Shown: positions 1 to 7,981 of the stretch, piece after piece | Layout of the letters: each line of letters opens with the position of its first letter | Position numbering within the stretch: position 1 is the stretch's first letter | Source of the DNA: Clostridium cibarium | GTDB lineage: Bacteria; Bacillota; Clostridia; Clostridiales; Clostridiaceae | DNA: 64,000 nucleotides | Direction of reading: 5' to 3' | NCBI RefSeq assembly: GCF_014836335.1 | Contig: NZ_JACSRA010000011.1 | Coordinates: 1-64,000, forward strand | The notes under the pieces: model-generated | What the model saw: only the letters and a program-made list of their open reading frames with translations | Databases searched by the model: none | Told to the model about the DNA's origin: nothing | Position numbers and translations under genes: made by a program

Positions 1-73
1 TAAGCTAATGGTTGGCACTATCAACCCCCATATCGGACTTTCACCGACTAGTACGTGCCCATGCTGGGCACAC
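1..73 (-). mobile_element. 5' end of a group II intron (partial, runs off the left edge)
   Basis: Read on the minus strand from 73, the sequence opens with GTGTGCCCAGCATGGGCAC, followed by CTAGTCGGTGAAAGTCCG and then TAGTGCCAACCATTAGCTTA. This is the conserved 5' start (domain I) of bacterial group II introns: the GUGYG 5' boundary, a short GC-rich stem and the TGAAAGTCC block. The rest, including the reverse transcriptase and domains V/VI, would lie left of the window. The boundary at 73 sits six bases past a terminator stem, the usual insertion context of group IIC introns. Family assignment comes from recognising the consensus; the class is inferred from context. Confidence 0.72.
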
Positions 74-78
74 ATAAT

Positions 79-113
79 AAAGACCTGACCAAGTTAAATA
101 TGGTCAGGTCTTT
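79..113 (-). terminator. Terminator hairpin after the lipoprotein gene; probable intron target
   Basis: Perfect 13-bp inverted repeat, arms 79-91 and 101-113 (TGGTCAGGTCTTT), with a 9-nt loop. On the minus strand it ends in a short T-rich tail (TTTATTAT) immediately before the intron 5' boundary. It serves the gene ending at 205. Confidence 0.7.
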
Positions 114-204
114 TAAATATCATCAAGAACATTGTAAAATAAGCCACCTGTTATCAAACTTTTTATTCTTTAAAGCTCCCTCTTGTCACTTTCCAATCCA
201 TTTC

Positions 205-951
205 CTAATCCTCCATTCTCGTATTAGATACTTTGCTATCTATCTCAAATGTAGCTCCGTCACTACTAGAGATAATATCTTCTGGAAGTTTAACATTTTT
301 AGCACTTGGTCCAGTTAAATTAATTGTACTCTTTTTGGGCACCACAATCTTAACCTCTCCTACATTACTTTTAATATCATACTTATTACTTGAATCTAAG
401 CTTTTTAAATTCAATTCAACTTCACCAACGTCAGAGATTATACTTCCTTGTTTTAAATCTCCTTTATATAATAGGTTTCCAACCTTTTCATCTAACTTTA
501 ACCTATCATAATCTCCTTCTAAATCAATATCTCCAACCTTACTTTCCATATCTAATGTAGTGATAGCATTTGGAATACTTATAGTAGCTTCAATATTTTT
601 GCTTGTTATAAGTGATTCATCACCTTTTTCAGGACCTATTTTAAGAGTATTATCTTTAAATGTACATTTAATATTATCTAAAGCCTCCTGCAATAATTCT
701 TCCTTACTCCCACCTACTGATTTTTTCATGCTGATTTTAATCTCATCAGAATCACTCTTTGTAATTTTTAATGCGCTACAGGTATTATCAACAATCAAGT
801 TATCCCCATTGACCTTGTAAGTATATTCAGCACAGTCTTCTTTAGTATATGAATCCGTTTTATTAAAAGAATTTATGCTATTTTTACTGCATGAGATAAA
901 AAAAATAGTAGATATGCTTACTATAACCCCAATTATTGCTCTATGTTTCAT
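205..951 (-). CDS. Lipoprotein with a DUF4097-like repeat domain
   Basis: 248 residues. The N terminus is a lipoprotein signal peptide: basic MKHR, a hydrophobic stretch, then the lipobox FISC with the lipidated Cys near residue 21. The rest alternates short beta strands (for example IEATISIPNAITTLDM and DIDLEGDYDRLKLDEKVGNL), the pattern of DUF4097-type right-handed beta-helix proteins. It is therefore predicted to be anchored on the outer face of the membrane. The function of the family is not established. It stands alone, followed by a terminator hairpin and then the group II intron. Confidence 0.7.
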   Translation of the reverse strand: MKHRAIIGVIVSISTIFFISCSKNSINSFNKTDSYTKEDCAEYTYKVNGDNLIVDNTCSALKITKSDSDEIKISMKKSVGGSKEELLQEALDNIKCTFKDNTLKIGPEKGDESLITSKNIEATISIPNAITTLDMESKVGDIDLEGDYDRLKLDEKVGNLLYKGDLKQGSIISDVGEVELNLKSLDSSNKYDIKSNVGEVKIVVPKKSTINLTGPSAKNVKLPEDIISSSDGATFEIDSKVSNTRMED

Positions 952-1011
952 AAATTATCTCCTTGTTTTAAATTTATATCTTTAAAATACATTATCCCAT
1001 ATTTTTCAATA

Positions 1012-1671
1012 TCAGTAAATATGTATAGACATCATAGAAATTTCTTTTATTTTTCTTATGCCCTCATCAAAATCATTTTTTCCTCCCTGTGCAGGATGTC
1101 TTACTTTCTCACAATTAACACCTAGCTTCTTAAGGCTTTCCTCTGCCTTATTTCCCATTGCAATTACCTTTTCAATATTAAACATTTCAATCATCTCAAG
1201 AAGAGGCTTTTCACCTATTAATAATTCTTTTTTTAAAGGCGTCCTATTACTTTCTTCATTTCCTTTTCTATAGGGATGAAAAGGGAAGGCATTCCATCCA
1301 AGCATCATTATGTCGTATTTTAAAAGAGTGTTCCATATTATTGTTGCCGTTGGTTCTTTAAGTAGCTTATCCTTTTCTAAAGGCAATCTATATCCCTTAT
1401 CCTTCCCAAATAACTCTAGACCTTTCATATTATTCATAAGCAAATACTCACTTGTATATGGTACTCCAGTAATGAGAGAGCCCCTATATCCTGGAGCTTC
1501 CCCTACAAGTATTATTTTAGGTTTTAGCTTATGCATTTCCTTTAAATAAATTACTAAGTTATCTCTTCTTACAGAGTTCTCCTTGTACTTATATGAATAT
1601 TGATTATGTACATTTGGCATAGCCTCCATAGTGGCTAGCTCTTCTACAAACTTCATTATCTTCTTAATCAT
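1012..1671 (-). CDS. Uracil-DNA glycosylase superfamily protein
   Basis: 219 residues. The GEAPGYRG motif (about residues 57-64) matches the motif-1 loop of the UDG superfamily that positions water and phosphate, and the C-terminal part has VIAMGNKAEESLKKLG followed by VRHPAQGG, matching the His-containing motif-2 region. These features support a glycosylase fold that removes uracil or other deaminated bases, but the exact subfamily and substrate cannot be set by eye. No operon partner is visible. It is divergent from the VOC gene at 1819. Confidence 0.7.
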   Translation of the reverse strand: MIKKIMKFVEELATMEAMPNVHNQYSYKYKENSVRRDNLVIYLKEMHKLKPKIILVGEAPGYRGSLITGVPYTSEYLLMNNMKGLELFGKDKGYRLPLEKDKLLKEPTATIIWNTLLKYDIMMLGWNAFPFHPYRKGNEESNRTPLKKELLIGEKPLLEMIEMFNIEKVIAMGNKAEESLKKLGVNCEKVRHPAQGGKNDFDEGIRKIKEISMMSIHIY

Positions 1672-1766
1672 TTCATCAATCCTTTTGCATTCTTCTAAGT
1701 TTAATTAATTCTTATATAGCTTTTCACACTTATTCATTAATTAAACTAAACTGTAAATTTGTTTTA

Positions 1767-1790
1767 ACACGACTTCTATTCGTGTATAAT
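1767..1790 (+). promoter_or_regulatory. Promoter with a small dyad upstream of the VOC gene
   Basis: A TATAAT at 1785-1790 lies 28 bases before the start at 1819. A short dyad ACACGA / TCGTGT (1767-1772 and 1780-1785) abuts the -10 element and could be an operator. The -35 element is weak. This is an inference from pattern only. Confidence 0.4.
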
Positions 1791-1818
1791 TAAAATAAAA
1801 AACTACGGGAGGTAAAAA

Positions 1819-2208
1819 ATGAAGATTGAGCATATTGCTATATACACTAAAGATATTGAAAGATTAAAGAAGTTTTATGTAGATTATTTCAATGGTACTG
1901 TTGGAGATAAATATTTTAACCCGACAAAAAATTTCGAGTCATACTTTATTAGTTTTGAATCTGGTGCTAGACTTGAAATTATGCATATGCCATCTATTCC
2001 TGATAATTTAAATAGTACTGAGGATCAATATATTGGTTTAATTCATATTGCTATTTCTGTAGGAAGTATTGAAAAAGTTAATGAACTTACTGATAAATTA
2101 AGAAATGCAGGGTATCAGGTAATAGATGAACCTCGCCATACTGGAGATGGTTATTATGAAAGTTGTATTTTAGATCCTGATGGAAACAGAATAGAAATAA
2201 CAGAATAG
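1819..2208 (+). CDS. VOC family (glyoxalase/bleomycin-resistance fold) protein
   Basis: 129 residues, a single vicinal-oxygen-chelate domain. It begins KIEHIAIYTKDIERLKKFY, has the central ARLEIMHM strand with its Glu and the second half LIHIAISVGS, and ends ILDPDGNRIEITE. The metal-ligand pattern (His5, Glu in LEIM, His in LIHIA, Glu in IEITE) is complete, so an active metal site is likely. Relatives include lactoylglutathione lyase-like and resistance proteins, and the substrate cannot be told. The start follows a good GGAGGTAAAAA ribosome binding site. Confidence 0.8.
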   Translation: MKIEHIAIYTKDIERLKKFYVDYFNGTVGDKYFNPTKNFESYFISFESGARLEIMHMPSIPDNLNSTEDQYIGLIHIAISVGSIEKVNELTDKLRNAGYQVIDEPRHTGDGYYESCILDPDGNRIEITE

Positions 2209-2374
2209 TTTTACACTATTAAAAATACATCTAATTTACTAAAAACTTTATTGAAAGTTCTCATGTAAAATCTCAATACACAGCTTTAGCTTATTATTGA
2301 CTAATAAAAAAATGATTAAATTATAAATTTTCTATGCCAAAACTATAATTACAGTATAAAATATACAAAAATGA

Positions 2375-2680
2375 TATCTGATAAAATTATTAAAAAGGAT
2401 AACTGTCTGTGCCTCGTATCACCATTTTCCAGATGTAGTTGCATTTGCAAAGGAAGTTAATCGTATATTAAAATCACATGGCAAGTTATATATAACTAAA
2501 ATATATTATCCATTTATTGTTCGAGCAATTTGTAATCCATTTGTTCCTTTATCAAAGGCAGGAGATGTAAAATTTTATTCTTCTAAAGACATTATTAACA
2601 ATTTCAAAGCATATGGCTTTAAGGAAACTAATGTAAAAATAAGTGGTCATATTCAAATTATTGAAATGATAAAGGATTAA
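2375..2680 (+). pseudogene. C-terminal remnant of a SAM-dependent methyltransferase
   Basis: An open frame without a start codon reads CASYHHFPDVVAFAKEVNRI then LKSHGKLYI, the hallmark of the motif around and after the SAM-binding strand in class I methyltransferases (xxSYHHFxDxxxFxxExxRxLKxxGxL). It continues to a stop at 2680. The N-terminal half with the glycine-rich SAM motif is absent and the frame is closed by TGA at 2372-2374. No intact copy is in the window. It looks like the surviving tail of a deleted gene. Confidence 0.7.
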
Positions 2681-2842
2681 ACATTACTCAAACCCCAATA
2701 TTTAACAATCACAAATTTTATCCATTAATTTTTATTTATCTAATTCCAAATAGTTTGTTTTTGAGCATAGCAAGTAAAGGATATAACTGCCTTATTCATA
2801 ATTTTACTTATTTTTAAAATTTATGACACATTCTCCTCTAAC

Positions 2843-3004
2843 TTATCTAAAAATGGAATAAGAGTAAGTTTGGGCAGATCCTTCGCTTGAAATATCTATG
2901 CCTACTATATATTCAGCCTCTCCCCCTATTTGAATATTATAGGCTGATTTTAGTTTCCTGTTTTTCATATGAATGAAAGTAGCGTCGTGATCGGTTTCTG
3001 AAAA
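2843..3004 (-). pseudogene. Fragment of an IS1182-type transposase
   Basis: The minus frame reads FSETDHDATFIHMKNRKLKS then AYNIQIGGEAEYIVGIDISS, closely following the conserved DPDATFMxMK...KPAYNxQIGVE segment of IS1182-family DDE transposases. It is bounded by a stop at 2843 and has no matching upstream or downstream domains, so only a scrap of the element remains. It marks this 2.2-3.7 kb stretch as a site of past insertion and decay. Confidence 0.7.
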
Positions 3005-3026
3005 ACTATTTCATCCATCAAAAAGC

Positions 3027-3072
3027 GAATTCTCTTTTTATTGGCTAGTATTAAATTTATTTTCATATAGCT
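3027..3072. repeat. Dispersed repeat, copy 1 (with 13835-13882)
   Basis: A 46-bp stretch (GAATTCTCTTTTTATTGGCT ... TTTTCATATAGCT) recurs with a few differences at 13835-13882. This copy lies next to the IS1182-type transposase fragment, so it may be IS-derived. Confidence 0.5.
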
Positions 3073-3608
3073 ACTTTTCTTATTTATGTTATATCAAGCT
3101 TTTATAAAATACAACTTTAAAGGCAGAAAATATTTGGAATTAATAACCCTCAAAAATGTAAGTAATTATAATATAACTCATTAGAAGCTAATCTTATTTT
3201 AGGGGATAGTCTTTATGCATATTTACTGAAATAATTTATAAGAAATCCAAAGATACTAAAACAAATGAAGAAACGTACAAAAACTTTGTTTTTGTTACGA
3301 ATATAAAATTTACTAAAAGAAATATCTTCAAAAATGTTAGAATCTTTTCGTAGAGACCTCCTAACTTCTGAAGATATATCACAATTAAATCAGCATATAA
3401 AAATACACCATTTATAACAATATAACTTTACCAAAGATTGTGATAAATTTAATCTTTAATGCTGACATATATTATTTAAGCCAAAATAATGATAACTAAA
3501 GTTATTCCTGGAAATTGTAATTTTCCCTATACTAAATCCATTCTAAAATAATGCTATGGCTTTTACTATTTACTAACTGCTCTTTAATAAATCTACTGAA
3601 ATTTCTTT
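3073..3608. other. Intergenic stretch with no recognisable gene
   Basis: About 540 bases of very AT-rich sequence. I found no convincing coding frame, RNA or repeat. Given the methyltransferase and transposase remnants just upstream, it is probably decayed DNA. Confidence 0.4.
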
Positions 3609-3677
3609 TTAATAATATAAATTCTTATAACTTTTATAATAAGAATAATACATTTTCTTTTTAACTTTATTACCCAT
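3609..3677 (-). CDS. 22-residue Tyr/Lys-rich peptide ORF
   Basis: ATG at 3677 is preceded by AAGGAGTGG at good spacing. The peptide begins MGNKV and continues KKKMYYSYYKSYKNLYY to a stop. It has seven tyrosines and seven lysines in 22 residues, no hydrophobic segment and no cysteine. It lies 54 bases after the stop of the FtsX-type permease, on the same strand, and could be the last cistron of that operon. It is too short for homology-based calling. The good ribosome binding site and odd composition are the only support. Confidence 0.4.
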   Translation of the reverse strand: MGNKVKKKMYYSYYKSYKNLYY

Positions 3678-3731
3678 TAATTACCACTCCTTACTCATTC
3701 TTTCGTTTTAATTATTATCATTTTTCATATT

Positions 3732-6200
3732 TTACTCTTGTAACCTTACTTCTTTAGCAATGTTAAAGTTTAATCCCTTAATAGAGAACATCAAAAACGG
3801 AAGCAAATATATTATAACTTCTGCTAAAAATAAGGTTATATTCAACTCTACCGAATAACCAATAGGTATTTTATTGTGTATATTATTAAGAAATAACTTC
3901 ATTTCAAAAATCAATAAGTTTCCTAATCCACAGCCGAGAATTCCTCCTATCAATCCACCTGTTAACTGTTGAAATAACATCATCTTTCTAACGGCGCCTT
4001 TATTCATTCCTATTGACCTAAATACAGCAATATTTCTCTTTCTCTCATAGAAATTAATTATTGAATTACCTATAATAATTACAACTCCAATTATAATAGG
4101 TAATATTGAAATAACCTTTATTGTAATATACATAGCTTTAGAACTTTCAAAAGCATCGTTTAGTAAATCATTTGGTGTCTTAATAGTAGGATTGTACTTA
4201 TTTAATAAACTTTTTAATTCTGCTTTATTATAATCATTATCATCAATAGTTTTAACATATAACTGATTGAAATAATTATTATCTAAATCTTCAATTAGAT
4301 ATTTATTGGACATTAATGCATAATTTCCATTATTAATAGCTGTTTCAAAAAAGCCTTTTACCCTATATGAGCATTCTTTATTATTTATTTTTAACACTAG
4401 CTCATCATTTTCCTCAACATCTAATTTATTTCTTAATGAATCTGATAACAATATCCATCTTTCTGAATCATTTTCTTTAATTAATTTTTTATCTACATCA
4501 AAATTTCTATAATCTAAATAGTCATCATTTACACCATCAATAGTAAATATAGATTTATCACCTCTATTTACCACATCTACATTATCTATACTTACTTGTT
4601 CATATACTGATTTTACATTACTTGACTCCTTTACCATTTTTGAAATTTTATCATCATTTTTATTAGTAGAAATAATATAATCACAATTGTAACTATCTTT
4701 TACTACTTCCACATTCTGCATTTGAATAGAAGATAATGAAGAATTAATCATTAATATTACGCCAATACTAATAGCCATTAATATACTATTACTAAAAAAG
4801 CTTTTAGTGTTTTTTATATTCTGTAATGATATATATCCTAAATTTTTAAAAGTAATTTTATATAACTTCTCAAAAATATACAATAATACCTTGGTGAATA
4901 AAGGTATTACTCCAATAAATGAAATAATTGATATTATTATGCTCACAATCAAAAATTTTATAGATACATTTGAAGGAATAAAAATAATAGTCATGAAATT
5001 GCCAACAAATATTATCATACTCAATATTGTAATTATTTTATGATGCTTTACTTTTTCATATTTCACAGCACTTGTACTTAATTCTTTTATAGATACTTTC
5101 ATAGTCTTTCTAATTGAGTTTATAGAAACAACTATAGATATTACTAAAGTAAAAATCAACGCATATAAAAAATCTTTAAATCTCATATTAAAAACAGTGG
5201 ATTTTAAATATTCTGGTTTCAACATATTACCTACAACATAGGTTAATATAGATCCAATACCACCGCCTATTATACTTCCTAATATTCCATAAATAGCACC
5301 TTCTAAAATAATCATCTTCTTTATATAACCTTTATTTGCGCCTACACTTCTTAAGATTCCTAAGGTCTTATATCTTTCATTAATAATAAACTTAAAGTTA
5401 TTATATACAATCATAAAACACATTATTACTATTGAAATGCTGGTAACAATAAAAATCATTACCACTCCCTGCATCTTTTCATTAAATTCTTCTTTTGAAA
5501 AGGCTTCCTTAACATTCTGTTCTGGATATACTTCTTGTAGATTTGCTATGTCATTATTAATTCCATCTGTATTTTTAAGCTTTACATATATTAAATTAGA
5601 TTTGCCATCACTTTTAGTAAGACTTTCAATTTTATTTCTAGGTATGAATACCTGATTATTATATGCTTGATCTGTATACATACTCTTAGGCAAAGCAGTA
5701 TCATATACAGTAAAATCATATTGCTTCTCATTTATTTCCAAAGTAACTGTATCTCCAACATCATATCCATATTTGTTTGCAAAACCTTTACTTACGATAA
5801 TGCTGTCATCTTTAAAATCATCTTGTGAATTATCATCAATATCTAATAATTCCATATCTTTAATGTCTTGAATTGACATTGCCCTTATAATCATCTGAGT
5901 AAACTCATCACCATATCTGTACACTCCATTTAATGCTGTAACACCTATTTGATAATCAATATTATCATAAAACTCCTGCTTTTCAAAAAATGGATTTTTA
6001 GCTCCTGCATCACTGCTAATAACAATATCGCTATTACCAGATAAAACCCTACTACTTTCTTCATAAGATTTCATAACAGTTCTTATAATTGATAAAGATG
6101 CTAAAAATAAAGCTGCTGCAAAACTAATACACATTAATGTTATTAACGTTCTGCCCTTATTTTTAAGGATATCTTTAATTATAATTTTTAGTTTTAGCAT
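3732..6200 (-). CDS. FtsX-type ABC transporter permease (two FtsX units)
   Basis: 822 residues. There is an N-terminal transmembrane segment (about 12-35), a large extracytoplasmic MacB-like domain, three helices (about 245-370), a short central pair near residue 400-440, a second extracytoplasmic domain and a final three-helix FtsX block ending about residue 810. The repeated LGILRSVGANKGYIKKM and AVFRSIGMNKGAVRKM motifs are the cytoplasmic coupling segments of both FtsX units. Such permeases work with a LolD/MacB-type ATPase in lipid or peptide extrusion or in antimicrobial-peptide resistance. The start overlaps the ATPase gene by 7 bases, so the two are coupled. It may export, or protect against, the product of the RiPP-like genes upstream; that is inference. 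Confidence 0.85.
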   Translation of the reverse strand: MLKLKIIIKDILKNKGRTLITLMCISFAAALFLASLSIIRTVMKSYEESSRVLSGNSDIVISSDAGAKNPFFEKQEFYDNIDYQIGVTALNGVYRYGDEFTQMIIRAMSIQDIKDMELLDIDDNSQDDFKDDSIIVSKGFANKYGYDVGDTVTLEINEKQYDFTVYDTALPKSMYTDQAYNNQVFIPRNKIESLTKSDGKSNLIYVKLKNTDGINNDIANLQEVYPEQNVKEAFSKEEFNEKMQGVVMIFIVTSISIVIMCFMIVYNNFKFIINERYKTLGILRSVGANKGYIKKMIILEGAIYGILGSIIGGGIGSILTYVVGNMLKPEYLKSTVFNMRFKDFLYALIFTLVISIVVSINSIRKTMKVSIKELSTSAVKYEKVKHHKIITILSMIIFVGNFMTIIFIPSNVSIKFLIVSIIISIISFIGVIPLFTKVLLYIFEKLYKITFKNLGYISLQNIKNTKSFFSNSILMAISIGVILMINSSLSSIQMQNVEVVKDSYNCDYIISTNKNDDKISKMVKESSNVKSVYEQVSIDNVDVVNRGDKSIFTIDGVNDDYLDYRNFDVDKKLIKENDSERWILLSDSLRNKLDVEENDELVLKINNKECSYRVKGFFETAINNGNYALMSNKYLIEDLDNNYFNQLYVKTIDDNDYNKAELKSLLNKYNPTIKTPNDLLNDAFESSKAMYITIKVISILPIIIGVVIIIGNSIINFYERKRNIAVFRSIGMNKGAVRKMMLFQQLTGGLIGGILGCGLGNLLIFEMKLFLNNIHNKIPIGYSVELNITLFLAEVIIYLLPFLMFSIKGLNFNIAKEVRLQE

Positions 6201-6883
6201 ATTTCTTCAACTCCATTCATTTCTCCATCTTTTAAGAAGCAAATTTTAGTTCCATAAGAAGTTGATTCTTTAGAATGTGTTACTTGTACAATAGTCTTTT
6301 TTTCCTCCCTGTTAATTTTTCTTAGAAGTTCCATTATAGCTTTACCATTTTTACTATCCAAATTACCTATTGGTTCATCCAATAAAATAATATCAGGATT
6401 ATTTATTAAGGAACGGCCAATTGCTACCCTCTGCTGTTCTCCTCCTGACAGCTCCATTGGAGTTCGATTTTTCTTATCAGATAATGATATTGCATCCAAT
6501 ATTTCATCAACTTTATTTTCATAATTCTTGACTTTCTTATTGTCTAAATAAATAGGTAATAGAATATTATCTTTAACTGATAAAGTAGGTACTAAATTAT
6601 ATGATTGAAAAACAAATCCTATATTTTTTCTCCTAATTTTACTTTTTTGATTATCATTTAATTTTGCAACATCTTTATTATCAATTATAATTTTCCCGCT
6701 ACTTGGATCATCTAATATACCCATTATATATAGCAAACTGCTTTTTCCTGCTCCTGAAGGGCCCATTATTGATATAAATTCACCTTCATCTACCTTAAAA
6801 TTAATATCTTTTAATATTTGATAATTTTGATTATTTTGTTTAACTTTCTTATTTAAATTTACAACTTCCAAAACTGTCTTCAT
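6194..6883 (-). CDS. ABC transporter ATP-binding protein (LolD/MacB-like)
   Basis: 229 residues with every ABC ATPase motif: Walker A GPSGAGKSS (about 42-50), Q-loop GFVFQSYNLVPTLSV, signature ELSGGEQQRVAIGR, Walker B IILLDEPIGNLD and the switch His in VTHSKES. The SGGEQQRVAI signature and the LDEPxGNLD sequence are typical of the partner ATPases of FtsX-type permeases. Its stop overlaps the permease start, and its own start overlaps the DUF1700 stop, so the four genes PadR-DUF1700-ATPase-permease are one transcription unit. Confidence 0.9.
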   Translation of the reverse strand: MKTVLEVVNLNKKVKQNNQNYQILKDINFKVDEGEFISIMGPSGAGKSSLLYIMGILDDPSSGKIIIDNKDVAKLNDNQKSKIRRKNIGFVFQSYNLVPTLSVKDNILLPIYLDNKKVKNYENKVDEILDAISLSDKKNRTPMELSGGEQQRVAIGRSLINNPDIILLDEPIGNLDSKNGKAIMELLRKINREEKKTIVQVTHSKESTSYGTKICFLKDGEMNGVEEIC

Positions 6884-7491
6884 TGTATTCTCCTACCTCT
6901 CATATGTCTATTTAATATAAACATCTTTTTTTGAATATCTCTATAAACACTTCTCCTAAATTTTCTATTTATACATGCAAATACTTTTACAATTAATGCT
7001 CCAATTATAGGACAAAGTATACCCAGCCATACCATAATTGTATACCTTGATACTTTTGCTGAATCATAACCAACTAAAATCATTTTATTAATATTGGGGA
7101 AAATTAATCCTAATAAACATCCTACCCCAAAAACAAATATTGCTACTCCTAAAAGCATCATTAATAAAATAAAAACCTGACATATTAAAGTGAAATATCC
7201 TCTAAATAAATTTAATATTCCTTTAGATATTGCATCTTTTATAAATTGTAAAAACTTATTCAACTTAATTTTATTTCCATTAATTAGTTCTTTATCTATG
7301 CTTTTATAATCCTTTGATATTTCATATGGATCTCCCAATGCAGCAACTACTTCATTTTCATCCTTTCCTGATTTAATAGCCAAACTAATATGCTCTTTAA
7401 ATTCATCAATAACTTCTTTCCTTGTTTCTTCTGAAACCTTATTAATATCCAAAGCAATATTTAAATCATTCAAAAACTTTTTAGCATTCAT
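6880..7491 (-). CDS. DUF1700 (HAAS-domain) membrane protein
   Basis: The start is placed at ATG 7491 because GAGGTG lies six bases upstream; in-frame codons further out overlap the PadR gene. The first 60 residues (KFLNDLNIALDINKV ... DEFKEHISLAIKSGKDENEV) form the helical HAAS-type domain with the EVVAALGDPYEISKDY signature. Two or three hydrophobic helices follow (about 100-135 and 150-175). These proteins are regularly encoded between a PadR regulator and an envelope gene or transporter and are thought to relay or tune its activity, but the biochemical role is unknown. Confidence 0.8.
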   Translation of the reverse strand: MNAKKFLNDLNIALDINKVSEETRKEVIDEFKEHISLAIKSGKDENEVVAALGDPYEISKDYKSIDKELINGNKIKLNKFLQFIKDAISKGILNLFRGYFTLICQVFILLMMLLGVAIFVFGVGCLLGLIFPNINKMILVGYDSAKVSRYTIMVWLGILCPIIGALIVKVFACINRKFRRSVYRDIQKKMFILNRHMRGRRIQ

Positions 7492-7492
7492 T

Positions 7493-7807
7493 TTATACAC
7501 CTCTCTTTAATATCAAATTAATATTTTTATTAAGTTCGTTCCACTCTTTTATCAGTTCTTTCAATCTAGAAATCCCATCTTCCGTTATTCTATAATATTT
7601 TCTAGTTGGTCCATAATTACTTTCAACTAAGTAGTTTTCTAAATAATTATTCAATTTTAACCTTTTTAATATGGGATATACGGTAGCTTCTGATACAGAT
7701 ATATATTTAATCAGTTCATTTATAAGTTCATATCCATAATAATCTTTTTCACTTAATATAGATAAAACGCAAATTTCTAAAGCTCCTTTTTTCAATTGAA
7801 TATCCAT
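7493..7807 (-). CDS. PadR-family transcriptional regulator
   Basis: 104 residues, a winged-helix regulator of the short PadR-s2 type. It begins IQLKKGALEICVLSILSEKD, then YYGYELINEL, the recognition-helix region VSEATVYPILKRLKLNNYLE, and the wing GPTRKYYRITEDGISRL. A C-terminal helix provides the dimer contact. PadR repressors of this size usually control the downstream transporter and are released by a toxic ligand or peptide. The inverted repeat just upstream is a good candidate for its own operator. Confidence 0.88.
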   Translation of the reverse strand: MDIQLKKGALEICVLSILSEKDYYGYELINELIKYISVSEATVYPILKRLKLNNYLENYLVESNYGPTRKYYRITEDGISRLKELIKEWNELNKNINLILKRGV

Positions 7808-7829
7808 TTATACCCTCCTACGCTTAGTC

Positions 7830-7857
7830 AGCTACTATGTATTATATAATAGCTACA
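7830..7857 (-). promoter_or_regulatory. Probable PadR operator over the promoter
   Basis: On the minus strand, AGCTATTATATAATACATAG followed by TAGCT forms an imperfect dyad (AGCTATTA / TAGTAGCT) around a TATAAT at 7846-7841, about 35 bases before the PadR start. It also contains ATGTA...TACAT halves like known PadR operators. The overlap with the -10 element suggests autorepression. Confidence 0.5.
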
Positions 7858-7981
7858 TAAAAATTATACCATATATTTCAATGTATGTAAATATTTTATA
7901 CAAACACATAATATATAGGTATAATTCAGCATGTCCTGTAATATACAACATTTTCAGTTTCAGGGGTTGTCTTATTTCTTT

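Noticed and set aside
205..511. Plus-strand frames within the lipoprotein gene
   Set aside because: They have no ribosome binding site and lie opposite a gene with signal peptide and lipobox.
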